Shown piece by piece: positions 34,054 through 45,609 of a stretch of 64,000 nucleotides of DNA. The position numbers and the translations under genes are program-made. The DNA lies in NCBI RefSeq assembly GCF_950295315.1, contig NW_026647299.1:1-64000 (forward strand), written 5' to 3'. The notes under the pieces were generated by a model. It was not told where the DNA came from. It was given only the letters and a program-made list of their open reading frames with translations, and did no database searches. Every line of letters begins with the position of its first letter. Within the stretch, counting starts at the first letter, position 1. This DNA is from Erinaceus europaeus (Eukaryota; Chordata; Mammalia; Eulipotyphla; Erinaceidae).

Positions 34054-34333
34054 CTGGGAGTCAGTGGTAGACAGCAGGAGGCACAAAGCACCATCATAAG
34101 GATCCCGGTTCAAGCCCCCATCTCCCCACATGCAGGGGAGTCACTTCACAGGCGGTGAAGCAGGTCTGCAGGTGTTTATCTTTCTCTCCCCCTCTGTCTT
34201 CCCTTCCTTTCTCCATTTCTCTCTGTCCAACAACAACGACATCAATAACAACTACAACAATAAAACAACAAGGACAACAAAAGGGAATAAATAAATAAAT
34301 AAATAAATAAATATGAAAAAATTTAAAAAAAAA
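34054..34333 (+). mobile_element. Full-length type A SINE
   Basis: Forward copy: head tgggagtcagtggtagacagcagg, B box ggttcaagcccc, body, CAA tail and (AAAT)n at 34287-34313. Imperfect flanking repeat aaatgagct / aaatcagct. Confidence 0.9.
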
Positions 34334-34496
34334 TCAGCTCTGTTACAGGTTGGTAACACTGCAGTAATTTATTTTTGAATCTCAGTTTAGCTATTGATCC
34401 TCTTAGTAATATGAGTTTTTCTAAAGCATATTTTTTTATTCATTCAGATTATTAAATCATCTTAATAGTAAAAAGTCTGTATAACAGAATTAAAGC

Positions 34497-34748
34497 TGTG
34501 AAGCCAGATTCCTTAGCTTCATACCAGCATTGTTTACAAACTCTTAGCTTTGGCCAGGTTAGTTATCTCTGTAGTTCAATTTTATCAATTGTATTGATAA
34601 AAAGAAGTAATAATAGCAACAACTTTGGGAAATGACTGTTAAATTTGAAGAGATAATTTGTAGAACATTTAGCACATAACATTTAGCACATAACCTGGCA
34701 TGGAGCAATAGTTTAATAAACATCAATCATTATTACTATTTATTGTTA
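34497..34748 (+). mobile_element. MIR, sense orientation
   Basis: agccagattccttagcttc, gccaggttagttatctctg, gataatttgtagaacatttagcac and cctggcatggagcaatag follow the MIR consensus in order, ending in aataaac and ATT repeats. Within it acatttagcacata is duplicated in tandem (34667-34694). Confidence 0.8.
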
Positions 34749-34940
34749 TTATTCTTTCACCAGATCTGATTCCTCTCCATAAGAAAAATAAGACAACGCT
34801 AGCTGATGAGAAAACGTTCCTCCTGTGTTCTGTGACTTAGGTGCTTGAGTTTAGTCTTTCACTCTAACTAGATTCTCTGCTTCTCAGAGAATCCTCTGGT
34901 GTTCTGGATCTTATCTGTTCCTTTTCAATCCTATCCCCAG

Positions 34941-35197
34941 CATTTCTTCTTCTCCTTCTCCTTCTTCTCCTCCTCCTTCACTTTCTCCTCCTTCTCCTCC
35001 TTCTCCTTCTCCTCTTTCTCCTCCTCCTCCTCTTTCTCTTCCTCCTTCTCCTCCTTCTCCTTCTCCTCCTTCTCCTCCTTCTCCTCCTTCTCCCTCTCCT
35101 CCTCCTTCTCCTCCTTCTTCTCCTCCTTCTCCTTCTCTTCCTTCTCCTCCTCCTCCTCCTTCTCCTCCTTCTCCTTCTCCTCCTTCTCCTTCTTATT
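34941..35197. repeat. CTT/CTCC polypyrimidine tract, about 257 bp
   Basis: An almost pure pyrimidine strand of ttctcctcc, ttctccttc and cttcc units. It is attached to the T-rich tail side of the reverse SINE that follows, which suggests expansion from that tail. Long polypurine-polypyrimidine tracts of this kind can adopt triplex (H-DNA) structure. Reading frames of Ser/Phe or Glu/Lys repeats are artefacts. Confidence 0.95.
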
Positions 35198-35413
35198 TTT
35201 TCCTTTATTTAATAAAACTGAAATTGAGAAGAGAGGGAGAGATATAAAGGGAGCAAAACACAGGGAGATACATGCAGCACTTTTTTCACTACTCATGTAG
35301 CCCCCCCCACCCCCCACCCCCAATGCGGGAATCAGGGGCTCGAACCCAGATCCTTGGGCATGCTCACATGTACACATGTACGCTTAACCAGATGCTCCAC
35401 CACCCAGCCTCCC
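35198..35413 (-). mobile_element. Type B SINE, reverse
   Basis: Reverse copy: tttatttaataaaactgaaattgag, worn body, antisense B box gggctcgaacccag, head end ccagatgctccaccacccagcc. Confidence 0.85.
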
Positions 35414-36200
35414 TTTCCTTATTCTCTATAGGACTCTCAGCACAATTTTTCCCCTATGGGTTTCTTCTATAATCTCTACAGTCCTTATATTTCTTCTCTA
35501 TATGTTACTAATGACTTGAAGACAGTTATTTCAATGGGAAGTCAAGATCTGAAGTCACATTCCAAAAATAGAGTGTAGACTACTGCAAAACTCAGAAATC
35601 TTAAAGAAAGAACCCTGAAATTGAGCAGAAAAGACCTAAGCCAGTAAGTGTTCTATTTTCAAATACTTCATCAATTTACAGCATTTAACCAGCTGATATA
35701 TCTGTGTTACGTTTTTTTAATCCTCTCATTCATTTGTTTCCGGTCATTCGTCTTTGCTGTTTCTTTCATCTCTTTCTGGAGTCAGTTATTTTTCATCCCT
35801 AAAATACTGGTCTCTAACGGCCTATATTTTTTCTCACTATAAAAGTGCTGAAGTAATCTCATTTTAGCTATTAGTTTCCACTCCTAACTATATACTATTG
35901 AGTCTCAAATATCTATCTTTCTATCCAGAACTCTCTTTATATCAAGACCCTGTTCTGTTTGGATTACCTACCTACACTGTCAATTCCCACAGTTCAACAA
36001 GGGAATGAAACGTGTTACTCAAACCATTTCTTTTCCTTATTTCAAGTCTCACTAAATGGTTGCAGTCATCTCTAAGGTAAACTGAGCACTAAACTTCAAA
36101 CTTTCTCTAAGTTTGTCTGTCCCTTGACATTTTTTTTTTAATCGCTACCAGAGTTATCATGGAGGTGTAGTGTCAGCACACAAATCCATAGCTCACGGTG
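35414..36200. other. Unique sequence
   Basis: No repeat or gene recognised. Confidence 0.55.
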
Positions 36201-36204
36201 GCCA

Positions 36205-36392
36205 TTTTTACATTTTTTTTCTTTTTTGATAAGACAGAAATTGAGAAGCATAGGGGGAAATAGAGGAGAGGGACAAACACCTGCAGACCTGCTTTATGGC
36301 TTGTAAAGCATTTCCCTGCAGGTGGGAACCTGGGGCTTAAGCCATGCACATGGTAACAAGTGAGCTTAACAGGGTGCACTACTGCCCAGAGC
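36205..36392 (-). mobile_element. Type B SINE, reverse
   Basis: Reverse copy: gacagaaattgagaagc, acacctgcagacctgc, head end gggtgcactactgccc. Confidence 0.85.
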
Positions 36393-36586
36393 CTCTCCTT
36401 GACTCTTTAAATAAGGTATTCATATCTGTAGATTTAATCCCTTCATCAGGTCCTCATTACTTAGTACAATGGCACAGTTACTTAGCCATAAAGAACAGGT
36501 AAGGGTGACAGATCTAAAGTTCCTCATTGTTTTTTCCTTCGTAGCTTTAACATCAATGTTCTTTGCACTTAAAAACACTATGATTC

Positions 36587-36875
36587 TGAGTCCGGTGGTA
36601 GCACAGTGGGTTGAGCACACGTGGCGCAAAGCTCCAGAACCCGCTGAAGGATCCCGGTTCAAGCCCCGGGCTCCCCAACTGCTGGGTAGTTGCTTCACAG
36701 GCTGCGAAGCAGGTCTACAAGTGTCTTTGTCTCCCCTTCTCTGTCTTCCCCTCCTCTCTCCATTTCTCTCTGTCCTATCCAACAATGACAATATCAATAA
36801 ACTACAACAACAATAAAAAGACAACAAGGGCAACAAAAGGGGAAATAAATAAATGAATGAATAAATAAATAAAAG
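36587..36875 (+). mobile_element. Full-length type A SINE with imperfect TSD
   Basis: Forward copy: gagtccggtggtagcacagtggg, B box ggttcaagccccgg, body, CAA tail and (AAAT/AATG)n end. Flanks cttaaaaacactatgattc and cttaaaaacaacactgtgattc are a diverged TSD. Confidence 0.92.
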
Positions 36876-36897
36876 CTTAAAAACAACACTGTGATTC

Positions 36898-37487
36898 CAC
36901 CCCAGCTTAACTTAGGACACTTGTATCTATCGCAGCCTTACCCAGAACATGATCTATATATAATTCAGCCACAGTATTTATATGGCTAGCTTCCTTTCAG
37001 AGGTGTGCAGGAAACTTTTCTGGGTTGAAGTGACATAGTACTTGAGAGGACAGAGGAGAAGCAACTCCATCAGGCTTTTTGAAGGTGTTCTTTTTTTTTT
37101 TAAATAAATTTTTCAGATCATTTTCTAAAAAACCATTTGAATTCTGAAATTTTTTTTTCACAAAGAAAACCCTCCTGATTCCAGTTCAGTGAATAATTGT
37201 GATTATATTTGTGAAGTATTTCTCATTAGTATATATTAATATCTTATCATGGTTTTTGCCCTTAAATTGTTCTCATAAGTAGAGTGATATATATGTTGCA
37301 ATACTGTATGTGCTATCTTAAAACGGTGCAAAGTAATGTGAAATAATTTACAAACTTCTGTATTCTACAGCAATTAAAAGAGAAAGTGAGCTAACATCTT
37401 ATGTTTGCCCGCAGGAAAAACATCTCATCTTTACCAGTCTGTACATTTGTTTTCAACTTTCTGTATTTCATCCTCAGAAGCTCAGTT
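36898..37487. other. Unique sequence
   Basis: No repeat or gene recognised; T-runs near 37091 and 37150. Confidence 0.55.
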
Positions 37488-38843
37488 AAAATTTTTTTTT
37501 TAATTATTTATTTAAGAAAGGATTAATGAACAAAAACATAAGGTAGGAGGGGTACAACTCCACACAATTCCCACCTCCCAATCTCCATACCCCACCCCCT
37601 CCCATGATAGCTTTCCTATTCTCTAGCCCTCAGGGAGTATGGACCCAGGGTCTTTGAGGATTGCAGAAGGTAGAAGGTCTGGCTTCCATAATTGCTTCCC
37701 CGCTGAACATGGGCATTGACTGGTCGGTCCATACTCCCAGTCTGCGTCTCTCTTTCCCTAGTAAGGTGTGTCTCTGGGGAAGCTGAGCTCCAGGACACAT
37801 TGGTGGGGTCTTCAATCCAGGGAAGCCTGGCCAGCATCCTGGTGGTATCTGGAACCTGGTGATTGAAAAGAGAGTTAACATACAAAGCCAAACAATTTGC
37901 TGAGCAATCATGGATCCAAAGCTTGGAATCGTGGAGAGAAGTGTTAGGGGGGGTACTCACTGCAAACTCTAGTGTACTTCTGCTTTCAGGTATATATTTT
38001 GCAGTAGTTTATGGATACGTGTGTACATAAGCTCTCTCTCACAGAAACTGGTGTATATCTAGGTTATGGGACTTTGTTAGAAAGTGAACTACCTGAAATG
38101 AAATTAGAGTGCACTATAAAAGGAAAGGTCTCACCCGAGTAATGAAGCTGAAGGGTTGTCATTCCACACATGAAGTCTCTGGACACAGTCTGAAGTGAAG
38201 CATGTTGAGGTGGCAATCGTTGCTTTGGTTAGGTTGTGATCGGCGGATGCAATATTATTTGGTTTGGATTGGGAGATGCATACGGGAAAGTGGGCCCTAT
38301 CCAAGGGTTCCAGGACTGGGGGAAGTAGGGGCTCTATAGTGGAGATGTGAGGTTCCTGCTGTCTTAGGGTTCAAAAAGACAATCGATAGTTAATGTTATC
38401 ATCACATTATTTGTTAATTGGGTTAACTTTGAAAAGTCCTTTTGTTAGGGTTTGCTGTATAGTATCCAGTATCTTGTATATAGCTGTGCTATTAGATGCT
38501 TCTAATCTACTTGGTCTAGGCTTTTGAGAGAGTCCGCATATCAAATACACAGCCTATATATTAAAAAGATTCAGTTTGTGTTTTGAGAAACTTTGAGACA
38601 TACAACTGATTTTCCCCCTCTCATATTAATTAACTAATGATTTATATGTCTACATTTTGCTAGGAGTGTACATAAACACCATTCCCACCACCAAAAGACT
38701 GTGACCCATCCCTCCTGCCCACTCCCACCTCCCACTGGCCCAGGAAGCTGCATGTCTACCCCTCACCACTGGGTTTTTACTTTGGTGCCCTACTTACAAT
38801 TTGATCAGGTCCTGCTTTTAGTTTCCCTTTCAGATCTTCTTAC

Positions 38844-41800
38844 TCAACTTCTGTTGATGAGTGGGATCATCCCATACTCATCTTTATCTTTCTGACTTAG
38901 TTCACTTAACATAATTCCTTCTAGCTCTGTCCAAGATGGGTCAGAGAAGGTGGGTTCATTGTTCTGGATAGCTGCATAGTATTCCATTGTGTATATATAC
39001 CACAGCTTTCTCAGCCACTCATCTGTTGTTGCGAACCTGGGTTGCTTCCAGGTTTTAGCTATTATGAATTGTGCTGCTATGAACATAGGAGTACACACCT
39101 CTTTTTGGTTGGGTGTTATGGAGTCCTTGGGGTATAAGCCCAGGAGAGGAATTACTGGATCATATGGAAGGTCCATGTCTAGCCTTCTGAGAGTTTTCCA
39201 CACTGCTCTCTACAGAGGCTGTACCAATTTACATTCCCACCCACAATGTAAAAGGGTTCCTCTGTCCCCACATCCTCTCCAGTATTTGTTGCTGCTGTCC
39301 TTTTTGATGTATGCCATTCTTACAGGAGTGAGGTGGTATCTTAGTGTTGTCTTAATTTGCATTTCTCTGACAATCAGTGACCTAGAGCAGTTTTTCATAT
39401 GTTTTTAGCCTTTTGGATCTCCTCTGAGGTGAATGTTTTGTTCATATCCTCTGTGCATTTTTGGATGGGGTCATTTGCTTTTTTGGTGCTAAGTTTGCTG
39501 AGCTCTTTATATATTTTGGTGATTAGTTTCTTGTCTGATGTCTGGCATGTGAGGATCTTCTCCCATTCTGTGAGGGGTCTCTCTGTTTGTTTAATAGTTT
39601 CTTTGGATGTGCAGAAGCTTTTCAATTTGATGTAGTCTCATTGGTTTGTTTCTGCTTTAGTCTTCCTTGCAATTGGGTTTGATTCATCAAAGATGTCCTT
39701 GAGGTGTAGGTGGGAAAGTGTTTTACCAATATTTTCCTCTAAGTATTTGATTGTTTCTGGTCTGACATCTAGGTCTTTGATCCATTTGGAGTTGATTTTT
39801 GTTTCTGGTGAGAGAAAATGGTTCAATTTCATTCTTCTGCATGTTTCAACCCAGTTTTCCCAGCACCATTTATTGAAGAGAGCCTCCTTCTTCCATTTAA
39901 TCCTTTGGGCCCCCTTATCAAAGATTAGATGCCCATAGGTGTTGGGATTTAGTTCTGGGCTTTCAATTCTGTTCCACAGGTCTGTGTGCCTATTTTTGTT
40001 CCAGTACCATGCTGTTTTGATGATGATGGCTTTATAATATAGTTTAAGGTCTGGGAGTGTGATGTCTGCATTTCTGTTTCTTTTCCTCAAGATGGTTTTG
40101 GCAATTCTAGGTGTTTTCAGCTTACAGATAAATGACTGTAGTGTTTGTTCTATTCTCTTAAAGAAGCTTGGTGGAACTTTGATGGGTATTGCATTAAATT
40201 TGTATATGGCTCTGGGATGAATATTCATTTTGATGATATTTATTCTTCCAATCCATGAGCATGGGATATCTTTCCATTTCTTGGTATCAGTTTCTATTTC
40301 CTTGAGTAGAGACTCATAGTTTTCAGCATACAAGACCTTCACTTCTTTGGTCAACTTTATTCCTAGGTATTTGATTGATTTTCCTGAAACAGTAAATGGG
40401 AGTGATTTCTGCATGTCTTCTTCTTCAGATTTAGTGTTTGCATAAAGAAATGCCACTGATTTTGTACATTGATTTTGTAGCCTGATACCTTGCTCTATTG
40501 CCTAATAACTTCCAGTAATTTTCTACTGCATTCTTTAGGTCTTTCTATGTATACTATCATATCATCTGCAAATAGTGAGAGCTTGACTTCTTACCTTCCA
40601 ATCTGTATCCCTTTGATTTCTTTCTCTTGCCTGACTGCTATGGCAAGAACTTCCAATACTATGTTGAAGAGTAACGGTGACAGTGGACAGCCCTGTCTAG
40701 TCCCCGATCTGAGGGGGAATGCTTTCAGCTTCTGTCCATTGAGTATGATGTTGGCTGTAGGTTTGCTATATATAGACTCCACTATCTTGAGGAATTTCTC
40801 ATCTATTCCCATTTTTTGTAGAGTTTTGAGCATGAACGGGTGTTGGACTTTGTCAAAGGCTTTCTCTGCATCTGTTGAGATAATCATGTGGTTTTTGGCT
40901 TTGCTTTTATTGATGTGGTGAATGACATTGATTGACTTACGGATGTTGAACCAGCCTTGCATTACTGGGATGAATCCCACTTGGTCATGATGAACAATCT
41001 TTTTGATGTGTTGCTGTATCCGGTTGGCCAAGATCTTGTTTAATATTTTGGCATCTATGTTCATCAGAGATATTGGTCTGTAGTTTTCCTTTTTTGTTCT
41101 GTCCCTATCAGCTTTTGGTATCAGGGTGATGTTGGCTTCATAAAAGGTGGAAGGGAGTATTCCTGTTTCTTCAATCTTATGGAATAGCTAAAGAAGTATG
41201 GGTACTAACTATTCCCTGAGAGTTTTGTAGAATTCGTTTGTGAAGCCATCTGGTCCAGGACTTTTGTTGTTGGGGAGGTTCTTAATAACGGTTTCAATTT
41301 CTTTGTCTGTGATTGGTGCATTTAGATTTTGTAGTTCTTCCTGGTTCAGTTTTGGAAGTGCATAGGTTTCTAGGAATTGTTCCATTTCTTCCAGATTCTC
41401 TAGCTTGGTGGCATATAGTTCTTTATAGAAGTTTCGCATGATTCTCTGGATTTCTGTGGTGTCAGTTGTGATATCTCCTGCATCGTTTACAATTCTGTTA
41501 ATTTGTCTTCTCTCTTTTTTGTTTGGTGAATCTGGCTAGGGGTTTGTCAATTTTGTTTAATCTTTCAAAGAACCAACATTTGGCTTCATTGATTTTTTTG
41601 TATGGTTTTTTTATTTTCGATTTTGTTTATTTCTGCTCGAACTTTAGTGATTTCTATCCTTCTGGTTGCTTTAGGGTTCCTTTGTTCCTCTTCCTCTAAG
41701 TCCTTGAGGTGTGCAGTAAGGTCGTTCATTTGAGCTTCTTCTTGGTGTTTAATATGTGATTGTATGGCTATAAGTTTCCCTCTCATTACTGCTTTAGCTG

Positions 41801-42703
41801 TGTCCCAAATATTTTGATAGGTTGTGTCTTCATTTTCATTAGTTTCCAGGAACATTTGAATTTCCTGCCTGAATGAGTCTCTGACCCAGTGGTTCTTAAG
41901 GAGCATGTTGTTTAGTTTCCAAATTCTGTGTCTTTTAATAATTTTCTGTTTGTTGTTAAATGTTAGTTTTACTCCACTGTGGTCTGAGAAGATACTTGGG
42001 ATGATTTTGATGTTCTTGAATTTATTGATGCTGTCTTTGTGGCCTAACATGTGGTCTATCCTTGAGTATGTGTTATGTGGATTTGAAAAGAAAATGTATT
42101 CCAGTTTTTTGGGGTGGAGGAGTTCAAAATGTCTAAGAGGTCTAGTATGTCAATGTCTTCATTCAATTCTCTTGTATCTTTGTTTGTTCTCTGCTTTGTT
42201 GATCTGTCTAAGTGTGACAGTGGGGTATTGAAGTCTCCCTCTATTATTGTATTACTATTGATGTATTTTTGAAATTCTTTCAGTAGATGCTTAATGTATT
42301 TAGATGGTCCCTCGTTGGGTGCATAGATGTTAATAATTGTTAAGTCTTCTTGGCTGATTGATCTTCTAATCATTATGTAATGTACTTGCCTATCTTTTAT
42401 TACTTTATTTAATTTAAAATCTATTGTGTGAGAGATGAGAATGGCTGTTCCTGCCCTTTTTTGTGGACCGTTAGCCTGTATGATAGTTTTCCGTCCTTTC
42501 ACTTTAAGTCTGTGTTTATCTTATTGTGACAGATGGGATTCTTGCAAGCAGCATATGGTTGGGTTATGTTTTCTGATCCATCCCCCCACCCTGTGCCTTT
42601 TGATAGGTGAGTTTAAGCCATTGATATTTATTGATATTATGGATTTAATGTATTGTAGTGCCATTGTTCTAAAAAAAATTTTGTTTACTCTGATATATTG
42701 CAA
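38844..42703 (-). pseudogene. L1 ORF2 pseudogene of the second copy
   Basis: ORF2 is traceable from 42703 ([22 protein letters not shown] then a stop) to 38844 in at least eight open pieces broken by stops and small indels: 42521-42703, 42056-42502, 41586-42050, 41209-41439, 40591-41064, 39638-40456, 39395-39625, 39210-39398 and 38844-39203. The endonuclease and RT motifs are recognisable (EGDFNTPL with a G for the expected preceding [15 protein letters not shown]). The C-terminal end is open through MEYYAA, which the full-length copy has lost. It cannot make a working protein. Confidence 0.92.
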
Positions 42704-42767
42704 GTATTATAGTGATGTTTTTGTTTATTAGAGGTCTTTTAGTACGTCTTTCAGGGCCGGCTAAGTT

Positions 42768-43378
42768 ATAGTCACCTCCTTGGTGTACCACTAGGACCCC
42801 TTATTGGCTGGCCTGCTAAAGGCAGAAAATCCTACTGGTTCCAGGAGACGTGTTCGGAGCTCAGCGGCTAGCAGCTTCTCAGTCCGCCATCTTCCGGGAA
42901 CCCCCCCCCCCAGACTTTTTTAAAGGATTTCTCGAAAATGAAAACTAGCTCCAAGTCCTTTGATCCAATGAGAGCTATACTCAAGAAGTCTTTGGATCCG
43001 CCCTCAGTGTTGAGTGGTCCTTGGAGACTCCCAAGAGAAAGCCCCCGAGATATAGTGCTCCCTCCGGGTCCTCTGCCAGCCGCCCAGCAGCGCTGCGCAA
43101 CCGGTGGAGGAGCCGCCTTCCCGGGCAGAGGACAATGCCCGGCGCACCCGCCTTGCCCGCCGCCGCCTGGGAAGTCTGGAGCAGCCCACCCACTAGTCCG
43201 TGCCACCTTTACTCTAATTCTTAACCCAAATTAAATTATAGTCACCTCCTTGGTGTCAACACTAGGACCCCTTATTGACTGGCCTGCTAAAGGCAGAAAA
43301 TCCTACCGTTTCCAGAAGATATGATCAGAGCTCACGCTGCTAGCAGCTTCTCAGTCTGCCATCTTCCTGGAACTCGTG
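42768..43378 (-). promoter_or_regulatory. L1 5' UTR of the second copy, repeat unit retained
   Basis: Two direct copies of the roughly 150-base unit lie at 42768-42902 and 43215-43372. Each has ctaaaggcagaaaatccta and an antisense gccatctt. They are separated by about 310 bases of CpG-rich sequence. The arrangement is the same as in the full-length L1, so it is ancestral to both copies. Confidence 0.8.
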
Positions 43379-43385
43379 AAATTTT

Positions 43386-43948
43386 ATAATCAACGAAAAT
43401 CATGATTATAAATAACTCATACACTATATTTTTATAAGTATTCACAATCTTGTAAGCATATCAGTACTATAGAAAAGTCCCATATAGTTGGCAAGTAGTA
43501 TGATTCTGGGAGATTCTCACCATATCTGCATGGATGGCACTATGAGAAGTATGTAGAGTTATATTTTGCCTTTCCTTATCTTTGTCACTAGTTTTCAGTT
43601 TGACAGATTCAGTGACGATTTTTCTTAGCTGTCATACTCAAAACATCCTATACTCTTCCCCCCTTTTACTTCGTATCATATGATAAATGCTATTGGGATT
43701 TCTTATTATAAAATGCACACATAGTGTTCTGACACTTCTCAAACAAAAACAGTGACTATTATAACCACAGAAAATGCCATTTTGTGATATCATGAAGTCA
43801 TTTCCACTCCAGTAGAATTAAGATAGAAATATTTCATTCTTATTATCCTGTTCTTTTTCCAGGTTATCAACAAGAAAAAAACCTTTGGTGAAAGACAGAC
43901 ACTTTTATAACTATCCAGACTAAATATATAACCTTGTAAAAACAGCTA
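43386..43948. other. Unique sequence
   Basis: No repeat or gene recognised. Confidence 0.55.
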
Positions 43949-43949
43949 T

Positions 43950-44153
43950 ACTTGGGACTGGGAAGTGGCACACCTGGCTAACTATGCCTATTCCCATGCC
44001 TGAGGACTGGAATTTAAGCCTCTGGCCCCCCACCTGCCAGGGGAAATCTTCACAAGTGGTGAAGTAAGGTTGCAGGTGTCTCTTTGTCTTTTTCCCTCTC
44101 TCCTTCCACCTCCCTTTCAATCTCTTTCTGTTCTATCAAGCAAAATAAATAGT
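43950..44153 (+). mobile_element. Type B SINE
   Basis: Forward copy: gggactgggaagtggcacacctgg, worn B box (ggaatttaagcctctgg), cttcacaagtggtgaag block, CT-rich body, caagcaaaataaatag end. Confidence 0.85.
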
Positions 44154-44601
44154 TAAAAACATACTTATTAGCACAGTAATTGTGTAATACATAAGTGACA
44201 TTTGTTAATGAACTTACCAAATTCCTTCTGTTACTCCTGTCAGGTTTTTTGCTGACATTTCTTATCTGTACATTTCTACCACTCCTGGTGGACTCTTTGA
44301 TCATTTTTTTGTTTAGACAAAGACATAGGAGAGTAAATACTGTAGCACTTACCCATTCTTTTTAAAACTTTCCATGTGCATGGTGCTTCCATGTGGTGGC
44401 TAGAAGACTGGACCTGGGTCATTGCATGTATGCAGTATTCTGTTGGGTCAACTGTTTCTTAGTACCTGTACAACATATTTTAAAGTATGGAATAGCTTTT
44501 CAAAATGTTTTTGAATATATACAAATTTATATCTATGTATATTTTGATACATACATATTTCACATTATGAGTTTCTATTTCCTTTTGAATTATAATGATG
44601 C
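44154..44601. other. Unique or worn repeat sequence
   Basis: An old reverse SINE may lie at 44290-44460 (tgtagcacttaccc, gactggacctgggtc), but it is too diverged to assign. Confidence 0.45.
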
Positions 44602-44610
44602 TAGAATTTA

Positions 44611-44850
44611 GGGAGTCTGGTGGTAGCACAGCGGGTTAAGCGCACGTGGCACAAAACGCAAGGACCAGCATAAGGATCCCAGTTCGAGCCCCCGGCTCCC
44701 CACCTACAGAGGAGTCGCTTCACAGGCGTGAGGCAGGTCTGCAGGTGTCTATCGTCCTCTCCCCCTCTCTAACATCCCCTCCCCTCTCGAGTTCTGTCCT
44801 ATCCAACAGTAACGACATCAATAACAACAATAACTACAACAATAAAAAAA
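44611..44850 (+). mobile_element. Full-length type A SINE with 9-bp TSD
   Basis: Forward copy from gggagtctggtggtagcacagcggg, body and CAA tail ending aacaataaaaaaa. Direct repeats tagaattta at 44602-44610 and 44851-44859. One of the least diverged heads in the window. Confidence 0.95.
44624..44691 (+). promoter_or_regulatory. Internal Pol III promoter of a type A SINE
   Basis: A box tagcacagcggg at 44624-44635 and B box agttcgagccc at 44681-44691 fit the tRNA-type consensus (trgcnnagynggg-like and ggttcganncc). This is the best preserved example here of the promoter all type A heads share. Confidence 0.75.
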
Positions 44851-44944
44851 TAGAATTTAATGTATATGACCCTATTTCCTAATGACATGCTGTTTAAGTA
44901 AATTATTATGGGAAGGAATTACAGACAATAAAAAGAAATGACCT

Positions 44945-45200
44945 GGGGAACTGGGTGGTAGGTAGCACAGTGGGTTAAGCGCACATGACGCCAAGCGCAA
45001 GGACTAGCTTAAGGATCACGGTTCCAGCCCCCAGCTCCCTACCTGCAGGGGAGTCGCTTCACAGGCTGAAGCAGGTTTGCAGGTGTCTATCTTTCTCTCC
45101 CCCTCTCTGTCTTCCCCTCCTCTCTCCATTTCTCTCTATCCTATCCAACAACAACCACATCAATAATAACAACAATAATAATAACTACAACAACAATGAA
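44945..45200 (+). mobile_element. Type A SINE with imperfect TSD
   Basis: Forward copy: ggggaactgggtggtagg, agcacagtgggttaagcgc, B-box region ggttccagccccc, body and CAA tail. Flanks aaagaaatgacct and aaagaactgacct differ at one base. The duplicated gtag (ggtaggtagcac) in the A box is unusual. Confidence 0.93.
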
Positions 45201-45213
45201 AAAGAACTGACCT

Positions 45214-45608
45214 ACAAATAATATTTCAGATAAATAATTCAAAAGCAAGAGTAAAATTGATGTAGGTTAAAATATAAAACCATACTTTTTTTTTTAACCA
45301 TTTTCGTTTCTAGCACAATCATGAGATAAATGTTGCACATACAACTCAAATGTTATACTCAATTCTATTCATTATGAATATTATATTTCCACTTCTAAAT
45401 ACCAATAATCACGTCTTCTTAAATTATACATCTGTATTCTTTAAGCAAGTGAAAGCTTTTAAGAAAGGTTTGCCAATGATTTACATTTACATCAGTCATT
45501 AAAGGAGAAATGCATCAGTATAGTAAAATAATCCAAAAGTTGATAATAATTTCAAATTTTCTGACCTGAAGGTAAAGAAACTAGAGTAACAATAGATAAG
45601 AAAATATA
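45214..45608. other. Unique AT-rich sequence
   Basis: No repeat or gene recognised. Confidence 0.55.
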
Positions 45609-45609
45609 A

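Larger units (their letters stand above)
37496..43378 (-). mobile_element. Second long L1, ORF1 deleted, ORF2 broken
   Basis: Reverse-oriented L1 of about 5.9 kb, closely similar to the full-length copy. It retains the tail (tatttaagaaaggatta), 3' UTR, nearly all of ORF2, and the repeated 5' UTR unit. In plus-strand order, the last codons of ORF1 (gaggtcttttagtacgtc, ttcagggccggct) join directly, near 42766, to 5' UTR sequence (aagttatagtcacctcc). About 1.6 kb corresponding to 30030-31630 of the full-length copy is gone. The 5' end keeps the gatggc-type start. A short repeat, aaatttt (37489-37495 and 43379-43385), may be the TSD but is weak. Confidence 0.93.

Noticed and set aside
34899..35377. 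ORFs of Ser/Phe or Glu/Lys repeats, resembling low-complexity proteins
   Set aside because: Artefacts of the CTT/CTCC tract; the frame depends only on repeat length.
42740..42800. ORF1 loss in the second L1 as a spliced L1 RNA
   Set aside because: The join lacks visible GT and AG ends in the sense strand, so a deletion is the simpler reading; kept as a finding only for a recurrence check.
37489..43385. aaatttt as a definite TSD of the second L1
   Set aside because: Only seven bases, and it merges with the T-tract, so it may be chance; reported only as possible.
44611..44850. tRNA genes in the heads of type A SINEs
   Set aside because: The heads keep Pol III boxes but no cloverleaf, recur dozens of times, and are followed by a fixed SINE body and tail.
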